Shown here one piece after another: positions 38,494-48,091 of a stretch of 64,000 bases of DNA. How positions within the stretch are numbered: position 1 is the stretch's first letter; each line of letters begins with the position of its first letter. Below the pieces are notes generated by a model. It saw only the letters and a list, made by a program, of their open reading frames with translations, was not told the DNA's origin and searched no databases. The position numbers and the translations under genes are program-made. This DNA comes from Paraburkholderia sp. BL10I2N1 (GTDB taxonomy: Bacteria; Pseudomonadota; Gammaproteobacteria; Burkholderiales; Burkholderiaceae), in the NCBI RefSeq assembly GCF_004361815.1, contig NZ_SNWA01000001.1:2480001-2544000 (forward strand), written 5' to 3'.

Positions 38494-38967
38494 CTACTTC
38501 GTCTGTGATGGCGGCTTCACCGCGAACGGTGTGTCAAGCGTTTCGCCATCGGAGAACTTCAGCTGCAAATGAACGGTATCGCCCGGGGCGATCTTGTGCT
38601 TCGCATCTTCGAGCATGACGTGATAGCCGCCCGGCGCGATCGATACCGTGCCGCGAGCGGGCACGGTCACCTTGTCGACCATCACCATCTTTTGCGTCGA
38701 GCCGTTCGATACGGTCTGGTGGAGCATCGCGCTGCCGTAGTCGCTGCTCGATATGTCGATGAGGTCGATGGGTTTGTCGCCGGCATTGACGAGCGTGACG
38801 TAGGCGGCGGCAGGCAGGTTGTTCGGCAGCCAGCGGACCCACGCATTCTGCGCCGCGATTGCCTGCGGGCCAGCCGCCTGCGCGGTGGCGCTGAACGAAA
38901 GCAGGCAGGCGGCCGCCAAAGCAGCGGCCAGTGCGGCGGGGGATTTGTTCTTGATCTGGATCGACAT
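38494..38967 (-). CDS. Periplasmic copper chaperone PCu(A)C
   Basis: A 157-aa exported protein with a signal peptide ending near AQAAG. The Cu(I) site of the family (H-M-x10-M-x21-H-x-M) is nearly intact: LHQ, then a Met in QKMVM, then YHVML; the first M is replaced by Q. It delivers copper to the CuA centre of cytochrome oxidase with Sco. ATG at 38967 chosen; a GTG at 38979 is also possible. Confidence 0.88.
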   Translation of the reverse strand: MSIQIKNKSPAALAAALAAACLLSFSATAQAAGPQAIAAQNAWVRWLPNNLPAAAYVTLVNAGDKPIDLIDISSSDYGSAMLHQTVSNGSTQKMVMVDKVTVPARGTVSIAPGGYHVMLEDAKHKIAPGDTVHLQLKFSDGETLDTPFAVKPPSQTK

Positions 38968-38987
38968 GGCTGAACTCACGATAGGGA

Positions 38988-39680
38988 TCAGGAATGGGTT
39001 TCGATGATACGGCGCAGATCCTGCGCGATGGTGTCGGGCGAATCTCGATCGGTGACGAGCAGACGTGCTCGTCCCCGCGCATCGAAGACGTAGACAGCAG
39101 AGCTATGCGTTACCTCGTAGTTGCCTTTCGGATCGCGCTTCTCCATCTGGTACGCGATGCGGTAGCGTTTTGCGAGCGATTCGATCTGGTCGTCGCTGCC
39201 CGTCAGGCCGCGCGCATGCTGTGCGTCGAATGCGCCAACGTAGTCGTGTAACGCCTGAGCCGTGTCGCGCGCCGGATCGACCGTGACGAACAGGATGCGC
39301 ACCTGGCGGCTCTCGGGTCCCAGTTTGCCGAGCACCTGCATCAGACGGCCCATCGTCTCCGGACAGACGTCCGGGCAATGCGTATAGCCAAAGTAGACGA
39401 GCGACGCGCGCCCTTTGAACGAGTCGGCGGTGACGGGCTTGCCGTCATCGGCGGTAAGCGAGAACTGGAGATCCGGCAGGTGGCCTGTGACGTTCGTGAG
39501 CTGCCATGGCGTGTCCTGGTGCGAGCAGGCGGCAAGGGTGAGCGTGCCCAGCATGGCCAGCAGCCCCGCCAGTCCGGCGCGGGCTGCGGATTTCGCCTGT
39601 CGCCGATACGGCGCATCATGTAGCGGTTCGCCTCGTTTCTGGCGCGTGGACGGGGGGAAGGGGAACAAAGGCGATGTCAA
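38988..39680 (-). CDS. Sco1/SenC-family copper-binding lipoprotein
   Basis: A thioredoxin-fold copper protein of about 230 aa. The CPDVC copper motif sits in FGYTHCPDVCPETM and the distal His in EVTHSSAVYVF, completing the Cys-Cys-His site. A lipobox, LAAC, follows a hydrophobic segment, so the mature protein is likely an inner-membrane-anchored lipoprotein. The only in-frame starts are a TTG at 39680 or internal non-ATG codons, so the N terminus is uncertain. First gene of the Sco-PCu(A)C-CtaG trio. Confidence 0.87.
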   Translation of the reverse strand: MTSPLFPFPPSTRQKRGEPLHDAPYRRQAKSAARAGLAGLLAMLGTLTLAACSHQDTPWQLTNVTGHLPDLQFSLTADDGKPVTADSFKGRASLVYFGYTHCPDVCPETMGRLMQVLGKLGPESRQVRILFVTVDPARDTAQALHDYVGAFDAQHARGLTGSDDQIESLAKRYRIAYQMEKRDPKGNYEVTHSSAVYVFDARGRARLLVTDRDSPDTIAQDLRRIIETHS

Positions 39681-40010
39681 TGACTCGATTGATCAGGGCA
39701 GTCGCCGTTGCAGGTTCAGAGAGAATCGGTCCGATACCGGCAACGCGCGTTTGGCTGCGACTGTATCGCAATTCGGCCGGCCACGTCGGGCGACGGCGGT
39801 GCTCACGGGGTAAGCGGGGCAATTTGCCGCATGCGGCTGAAAGCTGGTTGAAGCCCCATTGTTCTGTTTTTGAACGGAATGCAGGGGCTGGACCGGCGCG
39901 ACGGCCCTTCCAGCCGGGCGTCCAGTCTTACTTTCTCGAAAAAATGGCGGATGCGCGGTAAGATGCGCACACTTTTCCGGCTGCAAGCGGCCGAAAGGCA
40001 AGATAAAACG

Positions 40011-40760
40011 ATGCAAGCACTTCCGGCTGTCCTGTCTCCCAGCGAGACTGCATATTTCTTCGACTTCGACGGCACGCTCGTCGAGTTGGCGCCGACGCCT
40101 GATGGCGTGCTGGTGCAACCGCAGGTCATCGATCTGCTGAGCGCACTGCGGCACCAGACGAACGGCGCGGTGGCGATCCTGTCGGGCCGCGGCATCGACA
40201 GCATCGATTCGTTTCTCGGTCTGCCCGATCTGCCGATCGCCGGTCTGCATGGCGCTGAGCGGCGCGACGCGAACGGCGACACGCAACGCGTTGGTTTCAA
40301 CGACGAGCGACTCCTGCGGATGGAACAGGATCTGGCGGAGGTCGTGCGCCTGAATCCCGGCATGCTGCTGGAGATCAAGGGGGCGGCGGTCGCGTTGCAC
40401 TACCGCAATGCGCCCGATCGCGAACCGGTCGCGCGCGCGGCGACGACCCGGCTCGTTGCCGATTATCCCGGCGCTTACGTGCTGCAGCCCGGCAAAATGG
40501 TCTACGAGATCAAGCCCAAGGACGTCGACAAGGGCCGCGCGCTGCGGGCCTTTCTTGGAGAGCCGCCGTTCGCCGGCCGCAAGCCGGTGTTCGCGGGCGA
40601 TGACCTGACCGACGAAAAAGGCTTCGCTGTCGTCAACGAGTACGGCGGCCTGTCGATCAAGGTCGGTGGCGGGGATACGATCGCGAAAACGCGCATCGAA
40701 TCCGTGAACGCACTGATTCAGTGGTTCGCATCGATTGTGGCTGCGGGGGGCAGGGCGTGA
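40011..40760 (+). CDS. otsB: Trehalose-6-phosphate phosphatase
   Basis: Second step of trehalose synthesis. The 249-aa HAD enzyme has motif I FFDFDGTLVEL, motif II ILSGR and motif IV GDDLTDEKGF. ATG at 40011 is the conserved start. It precedes otsA by 55 bases on the same strand, so both trehalose enzymes are probably co-expressed. Confidence 0.93.
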   Translation: MQALPAVLSPSETAYFFDFDGTLVELAPTPDGVLVQPQVIDLLSALRHQTNGAVAILSGRGIDSIDSFLGLPDLPIAGLHGAERRDANGDTQRVGFNDERLLRMEQDLAEVVRLNPGMLLEIKGAAVALHYRNAPDREPVARAATTRLVADYPGAYVLQPGKMVYEIKPKDVDKGRALRAFLGEPPFAGRKPVFAGDDLTDEKGFAVVNEYGGLSIKVGGGDTIAKTRIESVNALIQWFASIVAAGGRA

Positions 40761-40815
40761 CGATCGAGTGGCACGCCGTCAGCGGCTATCTCTTCCAGCA
40801 TGGGAATTGCGCTTC

Positions 40816-42258
40816 ATGAGTCGACTGATCATCGTATCGAACCGGGTCGCACCGATTTCGGAAGGCGGCCCCGCGGCAGGTGGGCTGGCAGTGGGCGTCT
40901 ACGATGCGCTCAAGGAAACCGGCGGCATGTGGTTCGGCTGGAGCGGCGACGTGTTGTCATCCGGTCAGCCGCAGATTAGCGTCGAAGAACGCGGTCCGGT
41001 GACGTTTGCGACCATCGGGCTCATGCGGCGCGATTACGACCAGTACTATCGCGGCTTCTCGAACGCGACGCTGTGGCCTGCGTTCCACTATCGCGCGGAT
41101 CTGGTCCAGTATGACCGTCACGATTTCGAAGGCTATTGCCGCGTGAACGCGTGGCTTGCGCAGCAACTCGTGCCGCTGCTGCAGGCCGACGATGTCATCT
41201 GGGTCCACGACTATCACCTGATTCCATTCGCGCAGGCACTACGCGCCGCGGGCGTGAAGAATCGCATCGGTTTCTTTTTGCACATTCCGTTTCCCGCTTC
41301 GCAGGTGCTGCTGGCCGTGCCGCCGCATCGCGACCTCGTGGAGGCGCTCTGTTCGTTCGATCTGCTCGGCTTTCAGACCGAGCCGGATCTGCGCTCCTTC
41401 TGCGACTACATCGTGCACGAAGCGAACGGCTCGGTCGAAGCGTCGCTGGCTGGCAGTCCGATGACCGTGCACGCGTTCGGCAGGACACTGCACGCGGCGG
41501 CCTACCCGATCGGCGTCTATCCGGACGAGATCGCCGAGCTCGCGAAAGCGGGCGAGAGCGGCAAGCCGGTGCGCACGATGAAGGCGACGCTCCATTCGCG
41601 CAAGCTGATCATGAGTGTCGATCGACTCGATTATTCGAAGGGGCTCGTCGAGCGCTTCCGCGCCTTCGAAAGACTGCTCGAACATTCGTCCGCGCAACGC
41701 AACAAAGTGTCGTTCCTGCAGATCGCGCCGCCGACGCGCGCCGACATGCACGCCTATCAGGACATCCGGCTGCAACTGGAAGGCGAGTCGGGCCGTATCA
41801 ACGGCCGTTTTGCCGAACTAGACTGGACGCCGATCCGCTATATCCATCGACAGTACGAACGGCCGGTGCTGGCTGCGCTCTTTCGCGCATCGCACGTCGG
41901 CTACGTGACGCCGCTGCGCGACGGCATGAATCTGGTCGCGAAGGAGTATGTGTCGGCGCAGGATCCCGACGATCCCGGTGTGCTGGTGTTGTCGCGCTTC
42001 GCGGGTGCGGCACAGGAGCTGACCGGCGCGCTCATCGTGAACCCTGTCGATATCGACGGCATGGCGGAGGCGCTGGCCACAGCGCTCGAGATGCCGCTCG
42101 CGGAACGCCAGGCGCGCTATCGCGACATGATTGCGCAACTGCGCGAAAACAATGTGTCGGTGTGGCGCGACAACTTCATGCGCGACCTGCAGAGCGCAGG
42201 AGCAGAGCGGCGCGCCGCGCCGCGACGCGCGCGGCCGCCACTTCACCCGTTGAGGTGA
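40816..42258 (+). CDS. otsA: Alpha,alpha-trehalose-phosphate synthase (UDP-forming)
   Basis: GT20 glycosyltransferase of 480 aa joining UDP-glucose and glucose-6-phosphate. The N terminus RLIIVSNRVAPISEGGPAAG, the motif WVHDYHLIPFA, SVDRLDYSKGLVERFRAFE and DGMNLVAKEYVSAQ are all OtsA signatures. The C-terminal 25 residues are Arg/Pro-rich and variable. Trehalose protects against osmotic and desiccation stress. Confidence 0.95.
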   Translation: MSRLIIVSNRVAPISEGGPAAGGLAVGVYDALKETGGMWFGWSGDVLSSGQPQISVEERGPVTFATIGLMRRDYDQYYRGFSNATLWPAFHYRADLVQYDRHDFEGYCRVNAWLAQQLVPLLQADDVIWVHDYHLIPFAQALRAAGVKNRIGFFLHIPFPASQVLLAVPPHRDLVEALCSFDLLGFQTEPDLRSFCDYIVHEANGSVEASLAGSPMTVHAFGRTLHAAAYPIGVYPDEIAELAKAGESGKPVRTMKATLHSRKLIMSVDRLDYSKGLVERFRAFERLLEHSSAQRNKVSFLQIAPPTRADMHAYQDIRLQLEGESGRINGRFAELDWTPIRYIHRQYERPVLAALFRASHVGYVTPLRDGMNLVAKEYVSAQDPDDPGVLVLSRFAGAAQELTGALIVNPVDIDGMAEALATALEMPLAERQARYRDMIAQLRENNVSVWRDNFMRDLQSAGAERRAAPRRARPPLHPLR

Positions 42259-42293
42259 CGCCGGATCGCTAGCTGCTGCAAGCGATGAAAAAA

Positions 42294-42319
42294 ACGCCGC
42301 TTCGCTCCGAAGCGGCGTC
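42294..42319. terminator. Bidirectional terminator between otsA and the ABC exporter
   Basis: ACGCCGCTTCG and CGAAGCGGCGT pair around CTC, preceded by an A-run and followed by a TTTGTT tail. It can serve the convergent otsA and ABC exporter transcripts. Confidence 0.75.
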
Positions 42320-42353
42320 TTTGTTCCAGGGGCCCGGCAAAGAGAGACTTCGC

Positions 42354-44189
42354 TCAAGCCACGGGTTGCTCGTCGACTTTCTTGCCGCCCACGTGCAGCG
42401 TGGTTCCCTTGCCGTATTGTTTGGACAGCAGGTCGCGATACAACCCGGGACGGTTGCGCAGCTCTTCCGGACTGCCGTCGTCGATCACCTTGCCCTGGCT
42501 CATCACAATGATGCGGTCGAAGTTGTGCAGCGTCGACAGCCGGTGCGCGATCGCAATGACGGTCCGGCCGACCATCAGCCGGTCGAGCGCCTTCTGGATC
42601 GCTTCTTCCGAAGCACTGTCGAGCGCCGAGGTCGCTTCGTCGAGCAGCAGGATCGGCGCGTTCTTCAGGATGGCCCGCGCGATCGCAATACGCTGCCGCT
42701 GGCCGCCCGACAGCTTCACGCCGCGGTCGCCGACGATCGTGTCATAACCCTCGGGCATCGCCTCGATGAAGTCCGCGCAACGCGCCTCGCGGGCGGCTGT
42801 GAGCACTTCTTCACGAGACGCCTCCGGGCGACCGTACGCGATGTTCTCGTACACCGAACGATGGAGCAGCGAAATGTCCTGTGGCACGAGCGCGATCGTG
42901 TGGCGGAGGCTGTCCTGCGTGATCGTGGCGATGTCCTGACCGTCGATCTTGATCTGGCCGCCCTGCGTCTCGTAGAAGCGTTGCAACAGCGCGAGCACGG
43001 TGGACTTGCCCGCCCCCGACTTGCCGATCAACCCGACGCGTTGCCCCGCCACGATATGCAGATCGAAGTGATCGAGAATCGGCCGGCGGCGCGGATACGC
43101 GAACGTGACGCTTTCGAAGTCCACGCGCCCGCCTTGCGGCACGAGTTCGCTTGCGTCGGAGCGGTCCGGCATGCCGTGCGGTTCGAGCAGCGTCCTGATT
43201 GCCTCGGCGAGCCGCGCAATATGCTGGGTCACATCGACGAGCGCCACGGCCAGATCGCGCGTGCCGTGCAGGATCGTGAACCCCAGCGAGCTCACGAGCA
43301 CGATGTCGCCCGAGGTCGCGCGGCCCTGATCCCACAGCCACAACGCCCAGCCGAGGAGGCCAGCCGACAGCAGCGCCGTAATCACCGCATGCAGCAACCG
43401 CAGCTTTTCGAGGTACAGCAGGCTCTGCTGACGCGCGTCCATTTCGGCCTTGACGGTGGCGCCAAAGCGCGTCTGCTCGCGCAGCGTCATGCCAAACGCG
43501 CGAACGAGGCTCATGTTGCTGATCACGTCGACGAGTTCGCCGTCGACGGAAGCCGCCTTAGTCGCGAAATGATGATGCCGCGCCGAGCCACGTCCGGCGA
43601 GCTTGTAGAGCACGATGGACAGGATCGCCGAGCACAGCATCAGCCCGCACGCCATCAGCGGATTCACGGTGATGATCATCACGATCGCGCCGAGCACCGC
43701 AATGCAAGGCGGCAGAACGTTCCAGGCCATCGTGTTTTCGGCGGTGTAGACGGCGTTCGAGGTCGCCGTGATACGGCTCGCCAGCATGCCCGGCTGTTTT
43801 TCCGAGTAATACGTGGGGGAGTGCCCGCTCAGATACTGGAACAGATCGCGCCGCAGATCGCCGGTGACCGCGACGAAGGTATGCGCGGCCACCCAGCCGC
43901 CGACACGCCACAGCAAGTTATCGGCTGCAATCAGGCCGACGAGGATCGCGAAAGCACCCCACAGCGGGCCCGGGTGATGCCGGCCCCCGGCAAGCACGTC
44001 GATGAGGTGCTTGATCGCGTACTGCGAAGCGAGCGCACAACCCACGGCCGCAAATACGCTGCACAGCACGATCGTGTGGGCGACCGGGTGGCGGCGGATG
44101 AAGCGGAAAAGGAACGCAAGCGGCCGGTGCGCAAAGCTCGCGAGCTTTGCGTTGTGGGCATTACGCTGGGCGATGGTCAGATGTTCCAA
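42354..44189 (-). CDS. ABC exporter, fused membrane and ATPase domains
   Basis: A 611-aa half-transporter. Six predicted membrane helices occupy residues about 35-320. The ATPase domain has Walker A GKSGAGKST, the signature LSGGQRQRIAIARA, Walker B ILLLDEATSAL and the switch His in IAHRLST. It should act as a homodimer. The architecture resembles MsbA and other lipid or multidrug exporters, but the substrate cannot be told. It stands alone. Confidence 0.9.
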   Translation of the reverse strand: MEHLTIAQRNAHNAKLASFAHRPLAFLFRFIRRHPVAHTIVLCSVFAAVGCALASQYAIKHLIDVLAGGRHHPGPLWGAFAILVGLIAADNLLWRVGGWVAAHTFVAVTGDLRRDLFQYLSGHSPTYYSEKQPGMLASRITATSNAVYTAENTMAWNVLPPCIAVLGAIVMIITVNPLMACGLMLCSAILSIVLYKLAGRGSARHHHFATKAASVDGELVDVISNMSLVRAFGMTLREQTRFGATVKAEMDARQQSLLYLEKLRLLHAVITALLSAGLLGWALWLWDQGRATSGDIVLVSSLGFTILHGTRDLAVALVDVTQHIARLAEAIRTLLEPHGMPDRSDASELVPQGGRVDFESVTFAYPRRRPILDHFDLHIVAGQRVGLIGKSGAGKSTVLALLQRFYETQGGQIKIDGQDIATITQDSLRHTIALVPQDISLLHRSVYENIAYGRPEASREEVLTAAREARCADFIEAMPEGYDTIVGDRGVKLSGGQRQRIAIARAILKNAPILLLDEATSALDSASEEAIQKALDRLMVGRTVIAIAHRLSTLHNFDRIIVMSQGKVIDDGSPEELRNRPGLYRDLLSKQYGKGTTLHVGGKKVDEQPVA

Positions 44190-44888
44190 TGTGTTCGTAT
44201 GGTCGTGTTAGAGCGGTTGCTCGCTGAACTGGCAACCGCCGCAAAAATTGCGACAAAAGCGCGCATCCCGGCATTGTAAACATGCAAATACCGTTACGTA
44301 GAGTGGTTCAGACTAACGATGAACAAAAGACAGCCATCGTTTTCGCGCGACGCATATCACCAATGTATGCCTTGCTCGACCCGTCCGTAAGACGGTGGTT
44401 CACCCGGTGGGCGAATTTTTCGAGATATAATTACAAATTGCATTCAGTCAAGTCCCGGCGCGGGTGACGCAAGGCGATGTGGCCGGGGCAGCAGGGGATT
44501 GGAATGGTCCGCGGATACCGGTCTTGATGGCAGGTCTTTCAATGTAAAACTGTCTTACAAAACAAGGGTTTGCAAAGTGTTTCGCCTTTGTAACAAGATA
44601 AAGACTTTGAAAGGTTTGGGATCGCGCGAGGCTCCTGGCACCGATAATGCGGACTCGGTTGTGCCCACGAAAAACTGACAGTTTGTCAACGACTGCGCTT
44701 CCCGTGCGTTTACGCCGAATGTGCCGCCTGGTGACGATGACCAGTCTGGGCATCCTTACCAGCGATCAATCGCAGAATTTCCCGAACGAAACAGGCCGGA
44801 TCCCAAAGGTTTCGGACTGCCCGGGGCGAGCGGGTGAGTCGCTTTAAACAAACAGCAGTCTTTGAATTTTTTTCAGGAGTTCACCACT
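44190..44888. other. Long intergenic region before the glycosyltransferase gene
   Basis: About 700 bases between the divergent ABC exporter and the glycosyltransferase. No convincing gene is present; short frames lack ribosome-binding sites and family features. One 13-base palindrome, TGACA-GTT-TGTCA, lies at 44676-44688 and could be a binding site. The length suggests elaborate regulation or a missed small RNA. Confidence 0.4.
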
Positions 44889-45953
44889 ATGCGAATCGCT
44901 CAAATCGCTCCGTTGCACGAGGCGGTTCCTCCCAAGCTTTATGGCGGCACGGAACGTGTGGTTTCGTACCTGACCGAGGCACTGGTCGAACTGGGACACG
45001 ATGTAACCCTCTTCGCGAGCGGCGATTCGCAGACTTCGGCGAAACTCGAAGCGTTCTGGCCGCAGGCGCTGCGCCTCGACCCGACGATCCGCGACACGAT
45101 GGCGCCGCACATGCTGCTGCTCGAAGAAGTGCGCCGCCGCGCGGACGAATTCGACGTCCTGCATTTCCACATCGACTACTACCCGTTCTCGCTGTTTTCG
45201 CGCCAGCCGACCCCGCATCTGACGACGCTGCACGGCCGTCTCGACCTGCCGGAACTGCAGCCGATTTTCAACACGTTCAGCGACGTGCCGGTCGTTTCGA
45301 TTTCGGATAACCAGCGTACGCCGCTGCAACAGGCGAACTGGCTGTCGACCGTTTATCACGGCCTGCCGGAAAACCTGCTCAAGCCGATCAAGGACGTGAA
45401 GCCGAGCTATCTCGCGTTCCTCGGCCGCATTTCGCCGGAAAAGCGTCTCGACACGGCCATCCGTATCGCTGAACAGGCTGGCATGCCGATCAAGGTCGCA
45501 GCCAAGCTCGATAAGGCCGACCGCGCGTACTACGACGAGGTCATCAAGCCGCTGATGTCGCTGCCGCACGTCGAATACATCGGCGAAATTTGCGAAGCCG
45601 AGAAGACCGAATTCCTCGGCAACGCACACGCGCTGCTGTTCCCGATCGACTGGCCGGAGCCGTTCGGTCTGGTGATGATCGAGGCGATGGCTTGCGGTAC
45701 ACCGGTGATCGCGTTCAAACGCGGCTCGGTACCGGAAGTGATCGAAAATGGTGTGTCTGGTTTCGTCGTCGAAGACGAAATCAGCGCCGTGGCAGCGGTG
45801 AAGCGTCTGCACACGCTGCCGCGCGAAACCGTGCGCAAGGCGTTCGAGGCACGCTTCTCGTCGAAGGTGATGGCGCAGAACTACATCGCTTCGTATGAAG
45901 AACTGCTGCGCCAGAAGCGCCGCACCGTGCTGCGTGAAGTGAACGCCGGCTAG
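44889..45953 (+). CDS. Glycosyltransferase family 4 protein
   Basis: A 354-aa GT-B retaining glycosyltransferase. N terminus MRIAQIAPLHEAVPPKLYGG holds the acceptor-side glycine loop; the donor site shows FLGRISPEKRLDTAI and PEPFGLVMIEAMACGTPVIAF with the conserved Glu pair. AGGAG lies 9 bases before the ATG at 44889. It is monocistronic, with strong hairpins after it. The product and acceptor are unknown. Confidence 0.9.
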   Translation: MRIAQIAPLHEAVPPKLYGGTERVVSYLTEALVELGHDVTLFASGDSQTSAKLEAFWPQALRLDPTIRDTMAPHMLLLEEVRRRADEFDVLHFHIDYYPFSLFSRQPTPHLTTLHGRLDLPELQPIFNTFSDVPVVSISDNQRTPLQQANWLSTVYHGLPENLLKPIKDVKPSYLAFLGRISPEKRLDTAIRIAEQAGMPIKVAAKLDKADRAYYDEVIKPLMSLPHVEYIGEICEAEKTEFLGNAHALLFPIDWPEPFGLVMIEAMACGTPVIAFKRGSVPEVIENGVSGFVVEDEISAVAAVKRLHTLPRETVRKAFEARFSSKVMAQNYIASYEELLRQKRRTVLREVNAG

Positions 45954-46005
45954 GCGTTTAAGCTGGGGCCGCTCCCGCGGCCCCAAGGCAAGCCGTTCCC
46001 CAGCG

Positions 46006-46038
46006 ACGCCCTGCATGCCACCGGCATGCAGGGCGTTG
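46006..46038 (+). terminator. Strong hairpin after the glycosyltransferase
   Basis: ACGCCCTGCATGCC pairs perfectly with GGCATGCAGGGCGT around ACC, followed by TGTTG. A weaker GGGGCCGC/GCGGCCCC hairpin lies just before it (45965-45984). The T-run is short, so it may stabilise the 3' end rather than terminate by itself. Confidence 0.6.
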
Positions 46039-46171
46039 TTGCATGCGCGCCGCGTCTTCACGACAGAAGCGCTGATTCGACGTCGCGAACGGTGAGCCGT
46101 CGCGGCAATGTCCCTATAATGGCCCTGCCGCAAAATTCCCCCAGCGGTGCTGCCGACGACAGGAGGATCCC

Positions 46172-47044
46172 TTGGCGAGAACGAAAGAAACGCGTGCGAA
46201 CGCGGCGCCTGGCGCCGGAACGATTTTCGCGCTGCGCGCCATCGGTCTCGTGATTCTGGCTCGCTGGCTGTTTTCGATGTCGGAGATGGGGTTGAGCCTT
46301 ACGACATTCCTCGCGATGGTGTCGTCGCCATGGGCGTGCATCAACCTTGTTTTCATCTTCCTGGTGATCGTCCTGCCCGGCGCGCATGCCCGGGCCGAGC
46401 GGCCGTTTCATCCGCTGCCGCAGTGGCTTCGGCAGTCGTTGCGGCTCTTTGCGCTTCTTGGTTTTGTGTTTGCGATCTGGTCGGTGGGGGCGTTCGTCTG
46501 GACAGCCGGCTGGCGCCGCACGATCAATGCGATTGCGACGACCAACGGCTGGCTGGTGGCGGCGCCGGCGCTCTATGCCGCGGTTCTGAGGATCTGCCGG
46601 CCGCGGGCGCTATGGCGCACGAACATTGCCGCGCGCCGCTTTGCGATCGGCCGCTACGCCGTGGCGCTCGATCTGGCTACCCGTACCGCGATCGTCTGGG
46701 CTGAGAGCCGCAAGGTTGGCCAATACGATGCGCGCGAGCTGTCGGTGCGCTGGCCGGCTACCATGCAGGACGATGCGGGTGCCGCCGATGCAGACCCGAC
46801 GCCACCCGCAATGGACGAGCCTGGCGTGGATTCGTATGCGACGCGTCCTGCGGTGGCGGTCGCCTCTCGAAGCCCGAGCCTCGCGGGCCTCCCGGGCCTG
46901 CGGCGGCGTCCGAAGGTCGAGTTGCTGTGGGATTCGCCCGCTGCGGCCGGGCATAACCGGCAGACCGTCTTTAGCGCGCAGCTCATAACGGAAGGCGATC
47001 GGGTCGCCGCCCGCGCGCTCGATTCCATGCTGCGGCAGGCCTGA
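46172..47044 (+). CDS. Membrane protein of unknown function
   Basis: A 290-aa protein with about four hydrophobic segments in the first 140 residues, followed by a soluble basic C-terminal half with no domain I recognise. The start is a TTG at 46172 with a perfect AGGAGG five bases upstream, which decides the start; no in-frame ATG is suitable. The competing frame at 46147-46704 has Cys/Arg/Ala-rich shadow composition. It is followed by a DUF2214-like gene. Confidence 0.7.
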   Translation: MARTKETRANAAPGAGTIFALRAIGLVILARWLFSMSEMGLSLTTFLAMVSSPWACINLVFIFLVIVLPGAHARAERPFHPLPQWLRQSLRLFALLGFVFAIWSVGAFVWTAGWRRTINAIATTNGWLVAAPALYAAVLRICRPRALWRTNIAARRFAIGRYAVALDLATRTAIVWAESRKVGQYDARELSVRWPATMQDDAGAADADPTPPAMDEPGVDSYATRPAVAVASRSPSLAGLPGLRRRPKVELLWDSPAAAGHNRQTVFSAQLITEGDRVAARALDSMLRQA

Positions 47045-47174
47045 GCCGCTCGATTCCGGGCCTGCACGATCCGCGTCGCCCAGAGCGGCCGCACGTCGGT
47101 GGTCAAAGGGGCGGCCCGGCGTCTGAAACGTCACGACGTACAGCGATCGTTTAGAACGCTTCGAAGGAGTCGCC

Positions 47175-47630
47175 ATGCTGTTTCGCTGGTTGCTTGCCGC
47201 AGTTCACCTGCTCGCGTTCGGAGTCGCGCTTGCCTCGATTCTGGGCCGCTCGTGGGCGCTGCGTCGCACCTCGAGCCCCGCAAATGTGCCTGCCATCTTT
47301 CAGGCGGACGCCGGGTGGGGGCTCTCGGCGCTCGTCCTGATCATCACCGGCGGCATGCGCGCGTTCGGTGGGTATGAAAAAGGCGGTGGATATTATCTCC
47401 ATGAGCCGCTCTTTCACCTCAAGATGGCGGCGCTGATCCTGATTCTCCTGCTCGAAATCGCGCCGATGATGGCGCTCATCCGCTGGCGTGCCGCCGTCAG
47501 ACAGGGCCGCGTGCCGGATCTCAGCCGCGCGACCCATTTTGCGCGCATCGGTATGGTCCAGACGATCTTGCTGATTGTCATGGTGTTCGCCGCTTCAGGG
47601 ATGTCGCGGGGAGTGGGGTTGCCAGACTGA
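47175..47630 (+). CDS. DUF2214-like small membrane protein
   Basis: A 151-aa protein with four predicted membrane helices: residues about 1-25, 45-65, 80-105 and 122-145. The pattern MLFRWLLAAVHLLAFGVAL and IITGGMRAFGGYEKG suits the DUF2214 family. A GAAGGAG ribosome-binding site precedes the ATG at 47175. Function unknown. Confidence 0.75.
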   Translation: MLFRWLLAAVHLLAFGVALASILGRSWALRRTSSPANVPAIFQADAGWGLSALVLIITGGMRAFGGYEKGGGYYLHEPLFHLKMAALILILLLEIAPMMALIRWRAAVRQGRVPDLSRATHFARIGMVQTILLIVMVFAASGMSRGVGLPD

Positions 47631-48091
47631 GAGCAGGGCCTGCCTGCTTCGTGATGCCCGTTTTTTAGCCAATGCAAGAAAACGGTTAACGATCAATCGC
47701 CAGTGTTCCCGTGTCCGTGGCCGCAAGCGATGGTTCGTCTGCCCGTCCGCATCGCCGCGACGCACGATCCCCCCGCCCCACCTTGATGTCTGCGCCGCAT
47801 GGCGTCAACCTTCGTTGCGCATTCGCGCGCGCTCTCAATCCGTTCCCCAAGCCTCGAGCGAGGCGCGTTCCCTCAGCGCTCTCGGGGTTTTTCCTGGCAA
47901 GGGCATTTTTTGTGAGTCTCAAGACAAAATGGGTTATAGAATGATCGAGTTGGAAAACGTTTTACTTTTTACGGGAACGACAGTCCGGGCGGCCATGCAG
48001 TGAGGTATCTGCTTCGTCGCCCCAGTGTTCGTACCTGATATCAACAACATAGGCCCCACGTGACGAGCCACGCCGGGCACGGAGACAAAAC
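47631..48091. other. Regulatory intergenic region upstream of the MFS transporter
   Basis: No supported gene. A candidate promoter (TTGTGA 47910-47915 and TATAGA 47935-47940, 19-base spacer) is followed directly by a LacI-type operator at 47952-47965. The rest is unassigned. Confidence 0.5.
47952..47965. promoter_or_regulatory. LacI-family operator before the MFS gene
   Basis: GGAAAACGTTTTAC, centred on the same AAAACGTTTT core as the sites at 50658 and 50829. It lies just downstream of a possible -10 box, where a bound repressor would block transcription. Confidence 0.65.

Noticed and set aside
42285..44279. 664-codon plus-strand frame opposite the ABC exporter
   Set aside because: Shadow of a strongly conserved transporter on the other strand; composition rich in Arg, His, Gln and Asp.
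44844..46133. 429-codon minus-strand frame opposite the glycosyltransferase
   Set aside because: Shadow frame; the plus strand carries the conserved GT4 motifs and a proper ribosome site.
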